A stretch of 64,000 nucleotides of DNA, taken from positions 40,230,551 through 40,294,550 of the forward strand of contig OX365945.1 of the NCBI GenBank assembly GCA_947247005.1, in the 5' to 3' direction. Under the pieces are notes generated by a model. That model was not told the origin of the DNA and did no database searches. It saw nothing but the letters and a program-made list of their open reading frames with translations. Shown piece by piece: positions 10,757-23,217 of this stretch (the stretch's first letter is position 1; each line of letters begins with the position of its first letter). The DNA is from Spisula solida (Eukaryota; Mollusca; Bivalvia; Venerida; Mactridae). The translations under genes were made by a program, and so were the position numbers.

Positions 10757-12128
10757 GATTCGTTCTAACTAGTTATTATACTCAATTTAACAATACTCTG
10801 CATTTATATATGTTAAGTCAAAAATATCTTAGAATTGCGCAAAATATATTGATTTTAGGTGCAATTAATGATGGGGAACGCTTAAATCAGGTAGTGTTAG
10901 GTATCACATAGACTGGAATGGATATACTTGGTAGAATTAAGCAAAACACATGGAACAAGAAATGGCTTTAAAGTTAGGCATGAGTACTATACCGGACCTT
11001 GAATGGCTGTATTGTTTAGTGGTATCGGGCGGTTAAACTGTCCATACCGCCTGGTATAGTTGTTCCGAGCAACATTAAGTTACGCCATACACCCTAGGTT
11101 TATTATTCCAAGCCGTAATCCGTATGTTATCTAGCTATATAGGGCAGACTCTTATCTGTTAGGAAAATGCAAACCTTTCCTATTGTGAAAGAATGTTGTA
11201 CCCCAAAATATCTAATTTTCTTGATTGTCTGACAAAACAGTTTTGATGATGTAGACTTGCAGTCAGTATGTACATATCACAATGCTTCATTTTCAAATAA
11301 AATTATTAACAACATTAAAATAAGCGGATTTCAAGAATTAGGATTTTCGTTTATTGGGAGGCGTTTAAGACTCTCATTACTACCATTGTCCATTTCTTAA
11401 TACAAAATTAACCGCCTTTAGGCTGCTATGTGAATCCCCATTCAAGTAGTTCCAGAAACTGTCAACATTCCCAATACTGCTACATATGTTTCTCCAAATG
11501 TTTTAACTGATTTAAGCCAATCAGCAACATTTGTTTATTCTAAGATCAAAAATTATTGTGAAACTGTTCGTTAAATCGATATTTTTGCCAAAAAAATCAC
11601 TACACCGGCCGATACCGAACTTGTTTCACAGTACGAAAATGACATGTTCATCAAATGTCCCGGCTGTAAAGCTATTTTTAGAAACTTCAGACTACGATCA
11701 AGTGATGGTTTTATCAATGAATCGTATACGGTCTGCAAAGTACTGTTATGCAATCATATGGTGTCGCTGTACTAGCTAGCCGCTTTCTATAGACTGTATC
11801 ACGCTGTGAGGGAAGCGATTACAAGACGGTACTGAATAATCTGATAAATAGGCGCGTAGTATTATTTTAAAGCCACTTTTGATATACGCATTCAATACAC
11901 GTATTACATATAAATTAATATGCACCTTTTAACAATTATTTAGATACCCAACATGCCTATATAGTCACATATGCCTATTTTGACATTCAAGACAAGATCG
12001 GCAGTAAGAAAACGAACATTAAACGTGTAAAGTCGGTTTAAGCTTTAGTAGCAGCAACCAGATTGCCTCCCACCACTACTCTCAGTGCTTTGATATTTTT
12101 AAGGTTTTTACCCCCAATATCTCATTTT
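10757..12128. other. Intergenic, no gene recognised
   Basis: Short frames near 11531-11779 overlap on both strands and resemble nothing known to me. Confidence 0.4.
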
Positions 12129-12559
12129 AAACCCCTTTCACAATTGCCGTAGAATTTTCTCCGTCGTACGATGCTTGTAAAGCTACGTCTAAATGTACCG
12201 ACCTACGTCCGGAAAAGGAAATTTTGTGGAGCGGTCACAATTGTCGTACGGCGGACGCACGACGGGTCTGCGATGGAAATTTGGAGACTATCGTGCGTCC
12301 GTCGCACGACGGTCGTGCGATGCTCGCACGACAAAACATTCGACGCACGTCAGCCCTACGATAAAAAGTTGTTATAAACCCTTCGTACGATGGACGTACG
12401 TCCGTCGTGCGATGGACGTACGTCCGTCGTACGACAATAGCATTGTGGAACTATTGGCTTCGTTTGGAAAATAAATTTCAGCAGCTGGATATTAATAATC
12501 ACAATATGAAACCGATACGATTTTGAATAATAAATGAAATATCTGAAAACAAACAATTG

Positions 12560-13250
12560 TCGCGTGTTCATTCAATCTATTTCTTGCATATATGACACAA
12601 ACATATCCATGTTAAATTATTTATCATATCACGGCACTTTAAGCAATCATTCAGTTTTATGTGTGCATTTGTCTTTCAGTATTCAAAATTGGTACATGAT
12701 ACATTTGTAAATTGTAAACCCATCCACTTGCAAAATTATTAATAAATGGTGATTGTCATCGAGTGAATAAAAATCTACGATCGAAAATAATTTTAAAGTG
12801 CTAATGAGTTGAGAATCATACAGATCACCCTTTTTTATAACAAGTAGGGATCGCCAGCCTTGTTTTGGAGCTATACAGTACCAATTTGGCATAAATTAAC
12901 CCAATGTGCATAATTGCACTTATAATGTTTTTAAATTAACTTAAAGTGTCGCTACTTCATATTTATAACTAAATATATAACACTATATATTTAACATAAG
13001 CAGATGACTTATTGTACGCTTAAATATACGTTTGTATAAAACTATACCGTCCCATCCACTTTTTATACATGAAAAAACGAACAAAACAAGTAAAAAATTA
13101 ACAGTGTGCATAACCATGATGTTAATTATCAGTTGCTTGTATATATATGCTAACACACCAACAAAATTGTACGTTTGTTCTCATTTATCACTGGCATATC
13201 TAGTTTATGAATTTCTGCGCATGTGCACATGGTAGCGCGATTCTCCTTAG
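12560..13250 (+). repeat. Diverged copy of the TTAA-flanked MITE
   Basis: Shares ordered blocks with 56740-57477: 'gttcatt..atctatttc.tgcat..atg.cac', 'aacccatccacttgcaaaa', 'aaaatctac.atcgaaaataatttt', 'ttttggagctat' and a right end 'gcgca..g..cacatggtagc'. Its left end is missing, cut by the CGTCG array. Confidence 0.65.
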
Positions 13251-13259
13251 CTGAATAAT

Positions 13260-13900
13260 TAATGGAAATAGGCTAGTGCACAGGGGTCTACCTTTCTTTC
13301 TTCTGAATTCGGGGTCCAACACGCTGCAGTAACTCTTGGAACATATGGGGTTCTATTCGAAGAAAGTTCACATAGTCCCCATCACACTCTCTGGCAAGCT
13401 CAACCATCTATGTATCATAGTAGGGTCCTTCGTTGAATCCATGGTTTTACCCACCATCTACGCTGTCGTCGGACATTTCTCCGCTGCTGTCGAACCCTCA
13501 GTATTGCTGCCACAATGGCAACGTTTCGTCCTTGAAACCATTGAAGTTGTAACAGCCAAAGCAACCTCATCCTGTCCCGTGGTATTGCCATAGCTTTCAA
13601 GGGTTGAGAAGCACATGTATAGACAGGGGCGTTGTAACGTGTGTTGGTGGAATGAAAACCGGTTTGGTTAGATTGTAACACTTATTAGCTATTGATAGAA
13701 ATTGGTCAAAGAGAAAGCATGGCTTTCTTAATACTACACGTTCAATAAATGTCATAATTAAATACTTTTACCTCTCCAGAGTAACTACCTCTGTAAAACA
13801 AGCAAACGTAACCTCTCACAATGTGTGTCGCTCTAGATTTACTGTTTCAAAGTACGCACTGTTCATCAGAATATGATTTTATCGTATAATTACACTGTAG
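13260..13900. other. Interior of the foldback element, no gene recognised
   Basis: Overlapping frames on both strands at 13336-13681 have no familiar motif. Base composition is somewhat higher in GC than the surroundings. Confidence 0.35.
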
Positions 13901-14131
13901 GGTATGAATGTTGAGAAAAAAATATATGTTTAAGAACGTCGTGCGATTGTCGTACGACGGTCGTGCGATCGTCGTAAGACGGTCGTGCGATTGACTCACG
14001 ATAATGAATATCAACAGGACTGTCGTGCGACGGACGTGCGACAATCGCATGCCCGTCCCACGACCGTCGCACGTCCATCGCACGATGTTGGTATGATTCT
14101 AAGTGCTAGTTTGACCTTATAATCACAGACT

Positions 14132-14220
14132 AATCGTGCGTCCATCGTGCGTCCATCGTGCGTCCATCGTGCGTCCATCGTGCGTCCATCGCACGTCCGT
14201 CGCACGTCCATCGTGCGACG
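14132..14220. repeat. 11-bp tandem repeat TCGTGCGTCCA
   Basis: At least five head-to-tail copies from 14132, followed by degenerate versions ending TCGTGCGACGACG. Part of the foldback arm. Confidence 0.85.
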
Positions 14221-14519
14221 ACGTAGATCATCGCACGACGGACTTACGACAGTCACCAGCCGTAGTAAATTTTGAACATGTCCAAAACTCTACGACGAGG
14301 GTCCACGATTATGTTTTCCGTCGCACAACGGTCGCCCGATGCAGAAATTGCTTAAGTCCGTCGTGCGACGGACGCACGATAGTCCTCAAATTTACATCGT
14401 AGACCCGTCGCACGTCCGTCGTACGACAATTGTGAAAGGGGTTTTACATGAAATACTACAAAATTGTTTTCATATATTAAGCAAAAGGCTACTACTAATC
14501 TGTCGCAGTAAATTATTAA

Positions 14520-16305
14520 CGAAAACTCAGATTAATGAAGATGTGGTCTACAGATTCCGAATATCCTCGCTTTATGTTTATATTTTGCTATGTTTTACCC
14601 CAAACATATCTCAAATGCACAACATTTCGAGACAAGATAATTTTAATATCTTTAGCAGATAGACAACATGTGCCTATCATAGTGATTAATTATCCAACAA
14701 CATGATTAATAGCATTGTAGTAAACGGATTCCAGAAATCACCATTTTAGTTTATATTTTGTAATTATTTACCCCAAAATATGGTATCGTGAACAAAATCA
14801 AATATAAAACTTTTAATATATTATACTTCAGGTCACTACAATCTTATTGCAATGATTTTTTGATAAACTACCATAATAAATGACATTGTGGTCCGCCGAT
14901 TCCAAAAATCCTCACTTTTGTTTATATTTCGTTATGTTTTACCCCAAACATATATCAAGATACACAACATTTTGACACCAATAAATTAATATCTTAAGTA
15001 ACAAGAGGGCCCGAAGGGCCATAGGTCGCTCACCTGTCCTAGTAGTTCATGCACCCCTAATGGTAGCCTCTACTGCATGTACAAGGTTTTCATATTGTCT
15101 TATGCTTTATAATTTACATCACATTTAGCCCAATTACATATTGACGTGATTTGACCTTGTGACCTAGTTTTTGACCCCAGATGACCCAATATCAAACATG
15201 ACCTAGATTTTGTTGAGATGATCAATGTAACCAAGTTTCATGAAGATTAGGCCAGAATTGTGACCTCCAGTGACTAAACAAGGTTATTCTATGATTTGAC
15301 CTTGTGACCTAGTTTTTGACCCCAGATAACCCAATATTGAACATGACCTAGATTTTGTTGAGATGATCATTGTGACCAAGTTTTATAAAGATTAGGTCAA
15401 AATTGTGACCTCTAGTGATTACACAAGGTTTTTCTATGATTTGACATTGTGACCTAGTTTTTGACCCCGGATGACCCAATATCGAACTTGACCTAGATTT
15501 TGTTGAGATGATCATTGTGACCAAGTTTCATAATGATTAAGCTAAAATTGTGACCTCTAGTGTCTACACAAGTAATTGTGGACGGACGGACGACGGACGA
15601 AAAGTGATCACAAAAGCTCACTCTGTCACTTTGTGACAGGTGAGCTAAAAACACAACCTTGTGCCTATCATAGTGATTTATTATCAAATATCATGATTAA
15701 TGACATTGCAAAAAACCGATTCCAAAAATCACCATTTTAGTTTCTATTTTGAAAGATTTTTCCCCAAAATATCGTATTACAACTAAAAGCTAACAAAATC
15801 TTATGATATATTATACTATAAGTAAATAAAATCATATTGCAACGATGTTTGATAGAATACGATTATAAAAAGGCACTGTGGTCCGCCGATTCCAAAAATC
15901 CTTACTTTTGTTTATATTTTGTTTATTTTTATCCCAAAAATAACTCAAGATGCACAATATTTTGACCCAAAATTATAAATATCTTTAGCGGAAAGACAAC
16001 ATGACTGTGCCTATCAATGTGATTTATTATCAAATAACATGAATAATAGCATTGCTGTAAACCGATTCCAAAAAAACACTATTTTAGTTTCTATTTTGAA
16101 TGATTTTACCCCAAAAGATCATATCTTGAACAAAAGCTTATAAAATCTAATGATCCATTATACTACACGTTGCTACAATTCAATTGCAATGATTTTTGAT
16201 AAAATATTATTATAAATGACATTGTGGTCGGCTGATTCCAAATATCCTCATTTTTGTTTATAATTTGTTATGTTTACCCCAAAAATACAGACCCTACATG
16301 TCAGT
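14520..16305. repeat. Satellite of ~170-bp subunits in alternating A/B dimers
   Basis: The core 'gattccaaaaatc' recurs near 14551, 14735, 14897, 15719, 15889, 16063 and 16231. Type A continues 'accattttagttt' and type B, preceded by 'gtggtccgcc', continues 'ctcacttttgttta'. Dimers are about 342 bp. The array is interrupted by the repeat at 15000-15651. Confidence 0.85.
15000..15651 (-). repeat. Tandem-core dispersed repeat (HINE/pearl-like), complete copy
   Basis: Minus reading: 5' TTTTTAGCTCACCTGTCACA, a hairpin partner, GTCCGTC words, then core units of 135-145 bp ('gacctagtttttgacc' at 15171, 15306 and 15451 on the plus strand). The 3' end is the hairpin GGCCC-TTC-GGGCC followed by CTCTTGTT at 15000. 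It lies between satellite subunits, so both edges are visible. No coding capacity. Confidence 0.82.
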
Positions 16306-16437
16306 ATGGAACTCCATATTAAATAAGTTACAAGGCAACAGTTATGAGACGGGATTCAACATTAAACATTTGTGTTCATTTTTTGCCCTGCACTGAAATG
16401 CACAGAAAATGATGACGTAACTTTAAACTTTAAATGT

Positions 16438-16700
16438 GGGGAGCGGTGGCCTAGAGGTAGGGCGCGCGCTTCGGGACCGAGAGGTCCCGGGTTCAACCCC
16501 CGTCTGGACCACTGCTTAATTTCTCTGTGCACGAATAACGCACATGCTCCACTCGACCAAGGCGTGAATTGGTACCTGTGAGGGCTGTGTCTGAACATGT
16601 TCGATAGTCCTGGGCGCCGAAGATCGATGTTGGCTGCACACCTACCAGGAGAGAAATACTCGAACGTAGGTTTCAATAGGTAGCCCAATGAACAGGGGAA
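16438..16700 (+). repeat. tRNA-derived SINE
   Basis: A 75-nt tRNA-like head (16438-16512) has an A-box-like TGGCCTAGAGG, a GGGACCGAGAGGTCCC arm and a B-box GGGTTCAACCCC, with a matching acceptor-like end. A unique body follows to about 16700. The variable region and missing CCA-context argue for a SINE rather than a functional tRNA gene. Confidence 0.7.
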
Positions 16701-16833
16701 GTTTAAATGTCAAAGGGTGGCTGAACGGCTGAACTGCTGAAAGCAGCCCTAGAAAATTGGTAACTTAACTTTTCTCTTAACTTAAACTGCATTTACTCAA
16801 TTTCATGTTAATGTTATTTTATCAGATCGCGGC

Positions 16834-17629
16834 TCATTTGTAAAATCCTCTACCTTTTTTATTGGTTGGTTGTCTAGTTTTAATACTGATGGAGTGTTGC
16901 ATTGTCTTTGGCTTTTTCTTGCTGATGTTTAGTCCAACATGGCGAGCATGTAGGTGGTCAGCATTGCTTGAGAGTAGAGCAATTTCGTCTGCGAGCTCGA
17001 GGTCTTCTAGTATTGATGTAAGTGTCCATCTGATTCCTCTGTTCTTGTTTCCTATGACATTCCTCGTCACCCAGTCAATAGCTTTAAGGAAGAGCATAGG
17101 AGACATGATACATCCTTGTCGTACTCCACTGGTGATGTTGAACCAGCTGCTTAATTTGTTGTTGTGGATGACACTACATGAGAAATTTTCATAAAAGCTC
17201 TTGATTATGTTTACAAATTTGTCTGGGCATCCGTATGACCTAAGCATTTTCCATCAGCTTTCTCTGTGGATACTGTCAAACGCCTTTTTCAAAGTCGATG
17301 AAGTTTATATGAACCTTACTATTCCATTCTATGCACTGTTCCATGATGTTTCTAAGTGTAAAAATATGATCAGTGCATCCAACTCCTGGTCTAAATCCCG
17401 TTTGTTCTTTTCTGAATGTCCAATCAATAAAGCTGCTGAGTCTCGTGCAAATGATTTTGCAAAATACTTTACTTGGTACAGACAGAAGTGTGATACCACG
17501 CCAGTTTGAACAACCCATTTTGTCACCCTTCTTAAGTAATTTTACTATGAGGCCTTTGCACCAATCGTCAGGAAGTTTTTCTGAAGCCCATATTTGTGCA
17601 GATAGTTTGTACAGTTGTTCATACGCCAC
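16834..17629 (-). pseudogene. Broken LINE reverse transcriptase
   Basis: Two open stretches (17629-17276 and 17247-16834) in different frames cover the fingers and palm. LPDDWCKGLIVKLLKKGD begins it. The active-site Asp pair is lost (LADE), so it cannot be active. Confidence 0.85.
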
Positions 17630-17812
17630 TTTTGCATCTACTTTCAGTATCTATCTCTTAATACCGTCAATTCCCGGTGCTTTATTATATTTGAGTTGGT
17701 TTCTTAACTTCAATATTCTTCTCTTGTAGGATGATCTAAATTTATGTCAAATGGTTCTCCAAGGTGTTCATCAATGGTTGCTGCTTCTAATGGTTAAGGG
17801 TACTGTTTTATC

Positions 17813-18032
17813 AAAGCGCTTACGATGATCTTAAAGTTACGCTCAAATTTAAATTCATTATAATTCTTTAACAACTGCAAATTGTTGAAGGATATGGTAA
17901 AAAGGATTTCATTAACCGAATCAGTATTAGTATTGCAGCTCCATTTACCACACTTAAGTATTGTGAACATATTATAAGGAATTTAAATTTGATCGTAAGT
18001 TTACGAATTCCGTAAGTGCTTTGATAAAACAG
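17813..18032. mobile_element. 220-bp MITE inserted in the LINE
   Basis: Ends CTGTTTTATCAAAGCGCTTA and its reverse complement, flanked by TA on both sides. It is the same family as 46604-47030 and the single end at 48311-48334. TA flanks suggest Tc1/mariner-type mobilisation. Confidence 0.8.
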
Positions 18033-18463
18033 TACCCTGGTCTGTTCAATACCTCATTAAAATGTTCAGCCCATCGTATTAGTTGTTCATATTCTAGAGT
18101 GATCTTTTCTCCACCGTTGTCCTTCACTGGCCCATCACCAGAGTCAAATTTCCCTGTTAATTCCCTCGTGATTCGATATACTTCACTCATCTCTCCTCTA
18201 TGCTGTTTCTGCCTCGGTTGCTTTATTGCCATATTATTCCCGCTTGTCTTTTCTAAGTTGCGTTTTGTTTCCTTATTGGCTTCGGAATATCCATTGCTGT
18301 ATCGTTCTATTAGTCTTTCAGATCTTGCATTCTGTTTTTTCTCTCTTAAAGTATTTCTTTTGTCTATTAGTGTCCAAGTATCGCTTTTTATCCATTTCTT
18401 GTCACTTTTCTTTCTTGTGACGAGTACTATTTTGCAGACATGGATTCCAGGTGGTTTCCACAT
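17972..18463 (-). pseudogene. LINE endonuclease-RT linker segment
   Basis: Lys/Arg-rich open stretch (KSDKKWIKSDTWTLIDKRNT..) ending RWAEHFNEVLNRP, a motif that precedes RT in this family. The last 25 codons before its stop belong to the inserted MITE. Confidence 0.75.
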
Positions 18464-19148
18464 CTTGGTCTAATCCCTCTCCAGTATCACCAAGTACTTG
18501 AAATTTGTTCTTTAATACAAGGGAGAACTTCTTGTTTATTGCAGGGTCTTTTAGTCTTGCTGTATTGAATCTGGGTTGGGTTGGTTCTGCTTTAGATGGA
18601 ACTTTTCTAAGATGTAGTTTGATCTTGGCTAAATGTAAATGGTGGTCGCTACCAATATCTGCTACACGTCGGAAGATTACATTTTCTAAGGAGTGTCTCC
18701 ATCGACCATTGATGATGATGTGGTCTATTTGGTTGCGGTCTCTTCCATTAGGTGATTCCCAAGTATTCTTGTGTATATCTTTATGGGGAAGGTGGCACCA
18801 CTAATAACAAGGTTATTCGTTCCACAAATGTCTGTTAGTCTCTCTCCGTTGATGTTCATTTCTCAGCATCCATGGGTTCCCATACTTCTTTCTCTGCCTT
18901 CATTTGAGGTTCCAATTTTGGCATTGAGGTCTCCAATCACCATTAAAAGATCATGTGTTGGTGTTCTATCGATGGCTGATTGTAATTATTGGTAGAATAC
19001 ATCTTTTTGATCTTCCTCTGTGTCATTTTTTGGCGCATAAAATTGTATCATTGTTGTTTTTTGTAAATCTTCCATTGAATCGAGCAGTTATTAGTCTTTG
19101 CTTGAATGGTTTCCATTCAATGAGGCTGTTGGTGTCATAATGATTAAT

Positions 19149-19524
19149 ACACCTTCTCTATGTTGGTTATCTTCTCTACCTGAGTATATTATTGTATTGT
19201 TGGATGTTGTTGTTATAGATCCATTTCCTGTCCATCTACTTTCACTTACGCCTACGATTTATATCTTGTATTTGGCCATCTCTCTTTCTTCTTGTGCCGT
19301 TTTTCTATCTCGTACATCGTCCGCACGTTTCATGCTACACCTTCTCTATGTTGGTTATCTTCTCTACCTGGGTATATTATAGTATTGTTGGATGTTGTTG
19401 TTATAGATCCATTTCCTGTCCATCTACTTTCACTTACGTCTAAGATTTCTATCTTGCATTTGGCCATCTCTCTTTATACATGCGCCGTCTTTTCTATCTC
19501 GTACCCGTACATCGTCCGCACGTC
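19149..19524. repeat. 188-bp tandem duplication in the LINE endonuclease
   Basis: ACACCTTCTCTATGTTGG starts at 19149 and 19337, and the following 180 bp match with few changes. It duplicates the endonuclease segment encoding 'SRWTGNGSITTTSNNTIIY'. Confidence 0.88.
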
Positions 19525-19724
19525 CCATGCTCCGATGTAGCAATATTGCTTTGGATGCAATAATGATGGCCTAGTCGTCCGTTCAGCAGTCATTTGTCCA
19601 TTGTTTGTATGGAGGTCATCACTATTGTCCGATTGTTGAGTTCGTATCTGGTTAGCACTTTCCGTAACAAGGTTACGTTTTACAGGGTGGAACACCACGC
19701 CAAACCCCACTCTGGCGGACCTGG

Positions 19725-20760
19725 TTTTCTCTCTGGATTTTTCTTCCAGTAGATGATTACAGTTACCACTGTTTACGAGTTGCGTCTACTGAAATCATTT
19801 CGTTTTTAAAAAATAATTTAATTTAATGATTTTATAGACATTTTTGTCAGTATAGTCCTCACCTTATTTTCGACAAATTGCAATTATGGGGGTGATCAAC
19901 CAAAATATTTTCCCTTCTATTGAACTCTGCCTGGTTCCATTTCATTTATTAACTCTTTATTCATTTTCCCTAACGTCTCTTTCCTTCTTTTTATATCTAG
20001 TCCTGTTTCTATTTAACACCCATTAGTGGCAATCATATACAACGGGGGATGGTCCTGTGATCATGGCTCTTGTTTAATCTTTACACGATACTATAGTTGT
20101 TTTTAATTATTTTTAAATCTAAAGCATTATAGGCGATCTTAACTTTGAAATTTATCATTCTTGAATTACTCTATATTCTATGTAAAATTAGCGAATTTCA
20201 CAGAAATTGTCCGTTAATCTTGGTGCTTTTAAAATACTCAATATCAAATATATCACATATAATATCAAAGGTGTACACCCCACATTAGAAAATAAATTTA
20301 TTTTACATTCGAAACATGTAAAAATAAATAAAAAAATTGAGAATGTTATTGAAGATTGTAACGTTGAATTTAATTACTTCTTACATTTATTTAGCGCATA
20401 TTCATTCGGTAAAGTTCGTTAGCCGCCGCAATTTACCGAGCTAATTATCTGCTCACAGCATGACGGTCAATTTAAATGATTATACAGCCTGCAATAAATC
20501 ATAATTTATCTATATCTATACCCTTAGGCAATAATGTTTTTCTGTTTATAAAGTTATGGCATTTGTTACATACAGCCTTGTGCTGGACAACGAAATTGCA
20601 GAATGACACATACAAAATGAACAAAGTTTAACAAAAAGGCACAATTTTCATGGCGAAATATTTTTTGTATTTTAACTATAAAGTGGACAATACATACATA
20701 GAGGAAGGTTGACTAAAGGGCTTCCGCCTTGGTATGGACAGCGACAAATGTCACTTGGGG
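19725..20760. other. Intergenic, nothing recognised
   Basis: AT-rich. 'gggggtgatcaacc' near 19890 weakly resembles the terminal repeat of the MITE at 47261. No coding signal. Confidence 0.4.
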
Positions 20761-20779
20761 CTTAAACGTTTTATAGTGC

Positions 20780-22700
20780 ACCATACCTCACACTTACCCA
20801 ATAGACAACCTTATAGAACATTACAGTGTAAATAAAAGTTTCCCGCCATGGAATGCCCTCTAACAAAAAGGCCACATTGACAGGTAATAAAAGAATGTAA
20901 AACATGAAACAGTATATGAACAACTTCCATCGAGTAGCACAGAAAGTACTCAATGACCTATCAGAAGTCAGAGCAACAAGAGAGCAAAACATTTAAGTGT
21001 ACGACAAGACAATGTAACAGACAGGCTTCAATGTCAGCAGTCCAAAAAGGCTTGAGGTTAGGCATATCATAGAGTCTGTATATTGTCCGGTCATCGCACA
21101 ATGAAATAGGAAGCATAATGGCGAGCTATAAATGGACCCACTACTAAGCATGCACTCCTTTGCAAAATTAAAGGGTCATATCCTCTGCTCAGGAAACGTT
21201 TCATAATCTTGATAAACACATCATGAAAGTGGCTATGACCTAAAATCTTTCGAAATTAGTAAAGCACATCACCATAAAATTCAGGCTGAGACAGACCTTG
21301 TTGCAGAAGTGTCTTTAAATTGACACCATATTTAGAAATTAGATCTAAATTACTCCTATACATTTTTGCAAAAGTTTTACGAAATTTATGGAAGCGATAG
21401 TCTTGTTGCAGTAACTTATCAGTAATACAAAGATTTCGAGTATTAAAGGCTTCCACTCGAGAACAGGCTCTAGCAAAACGGATTAATTGAGAAGCGTAAA
21501 CACCATAATAAGTTGACCGTGGAATATCTCCATCCAAGTGTGGGTAATTTACAGTATCGAAGTTAAAATCATCTCTCTTGTCGTAAATACTTATAATTTG
21601 ACCTGCTTCAATTACAAGATTAATAAACTTTTATCATCATTTTAAAGCTCAACATGTCTTTTTTAGCTATTTAAAGGGAAAATGACGTAACACAATAGCT
21701 CCGGAAAACACATCAGTCTCGTTTATTAACGTATGCACAACCGTCAAAATTCCACCACTAACGTATTCACGTTCCAAGACAACGGCTGCAAAATGTGCCG
21801 AATTTTCAGTTCCGCTCAATAGAATAATTTAATATAAGGTACTGCGTCTTTAAAATAAATGTTACATATGACGCACGCTTTTTTGGCATTTTTTACACGC
21901 AATTAGTGTGTTTTTACATATTAATGTAATCAAACTATTACACTTTTAATAATTTATTAAAGCCTTATTATATATGTGTAGTTTGATACTTTTGTGAAGA
22001 AATTAGGATGAATAGTAATTAAATACTTCACATTTTTAATTATCACACCAACGACTTTTAGCATGGGTCGCAACTTTTGACGTTACGTCTTTAGAATAAC
22101 TACACGCCAGAAATGTAGTCTTTTCTCTACTGAATGTCTTCTCGACCAGCGCTATTAACTTGTCTTTGCTACGAGCATGCGGCAGCGTAGTATATAATGT
22201 TGAAAAATCATAAGTACTAAGAGAAGAAACATCTTGTTTCCTTTGAATTTTATCAAGAATAACACCAGAAATTTTAACAGACCAAAATAGATTAGTACCT
22301 GAAGTATAAGTCTTTTCACAATATCGTTGGACATGAACTTTTATAGCAGTTAAACACGAAGTTAGTAACTTTAGATATTTGTAGTTGTGCAATCACTAGA
22401 ATTAGAAATACAACGAGCTTTGTAAGGGGTCGTGTGCAGTTTGGGAATCCAATACATTGTTGGTAGTTTGTATTGGCCTTTGCTTGTACTAGTTTTAAGT
22501 GCTTCGCAGCTAGTTGTATGAAGATCAACAATGTCGCTCTCAGAAAATAGTGTTGGTGTAAAAGCATTAGTAGAGGAAAGTTCATTAGATAATACGTTAA
22601 CATAATGTATACGTCAAATGATAATGATGTTATTAGAAGCTTTATCAGCAGGAACCAAAACGAAATTGTTATCATTGACTTATAAGAGACATATAACCTC
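20780..22700 (-). pseudogene. Penelope-like retroelement fragment
   Basis: Minus strand, broken frames. In order: YWIPKLHTTPYKARCISNS (near 22430), LLTSCLTAIKVHVQRYCEK and SLSTYDFSTLYTTLPHAR (22390-22180, RT block 'DFSTLYTTLPH'). After a gap comes SIYDKRDDFNFDTVNYPH, LDGDIPRSTYYGVYASQLIR and GLSQPEFYGDVLY (21600-21256), then DDRTIYRLYDMPNLKPFW (about 21090). This order is what I remember of Penelope-like elements of marine invertebrates. The palm core with the catalytic Asp pair is deleted between about 22050 and 21630. Confidence 0.72.
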
Positions 22701-22863
22701 ATAAAATCACCATAATAACAATATTATCACATTACTTACTTTAAGCATTATTTACACAAACTAAGAGGCTGTTGTTAATGCATTGTTTTAAAGGGTTGTT
22801 AGAAATTCATTGAAATAATATATTGAATTTGTAAATAAAGAACTAATGCGCGAATTAAAAACC

Positions 22864-23217
22864 ATCATATGCAAATGTACCCACCAGCGAGCAATTGGTG
22901 AATGAAAGGTTTTTAATGTTTATTCATCCAATAGAGTAAGACTATCCCACCGCACATTAGGAGAGGAGATATCATGCTTGTATACAGGGTTATCATATAC
23001 AAGTCTGCCCACCAGTGAGTAATTGATGAATGAAATATTGTTTTATTGTTCATTTATTCAATAGAGTAAGACTACCGGTGGGCACATTAGGAGAGATCAT
23101 GCTTGTATACAAGGTTATTCATATACAAGTCTGCCCACCAAGGAGTAATTGATGAATGAAAGGTTTGTTCATTCATCCAATAGACTGTCGGTGGGCACTT
23201 TGCATATGAATAGGGGA
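22864..23217. repeat. Three tandem palindromic units (~125 bp)
   Basis: GCCCACCAGYGAGYAATTGRTGAATGAAA-like starts lie at about 22882, 23009 and 23133. Each unit closes with 'ttcat..caatagagtaagact..ggtgggca', so every unit can fold on itself (GCCCACC with GGTGGGC). Confidence 0.8.

Larger units (their letters stand above)
12131..14442. mobile_element. Foldback-like element with CGTCG(T/C)(A/G)CGA word arrays
   Basis: Outer ends are inverted: AACCCCTTTCACAATTG at about 12130 and CAATTGTGAAAGGGGTT at 14427-14443. A longer arm of about 77 bp (12236-12315) matches the reverse complement of about 14356-14433. Both flanks (12160-12440 and 13935-14420) are packed with self-complementary CGTCGTGCGA/CGTCGTACGA words. 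The centre holds a diverged copy (12560-13250) of the MITE seen at 56589-57473. No transposase seen. Confidence 0.65.
16834..19720 (-). mobile_element. Decayed non-LTR retrotransposon (LINE), endonuclease plus RT
   Basis: Read minus: the endonuclease start IGAWDVRTMYG (near 19540), then conserved endonuclease segments 'VIGDLNAKIG' and 'QIDHIIINGRWR' (about 18900-18700). A linker (18463-18030) follows, then RT blocks (17629-16834): 'GFRPGVGCTDHIFTLRNI', 'INFIDFEKG', 'GVRQGCIMSPM' and 'LELADEIALL'. The catalytic FADD has become LADE and there are many stops and frameshifts. Same family as 34690-37045. A MITE interrupts it at 17813-18032. The endonuclease part carries a 188-bp tandem duplication. 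Confidence 0.85.

Noticed and set aside
11531..11779. 82-codon plus-strand frame
   Set aside because: Overlaps a minus-strand frame of similar size; no domain, no splice context, ordinary composition.
13336..13681. Overlapping frames on both strands
   Set aside because: No recognisable motif, and they lie inside a foldback element.
16438..16512. Possible tRNA gene on the plus strand
   Set aside because: It has good A- and B-box-like words, but it is followed by a SINE body and its arms do not pair as a full cloverleaf by eye.
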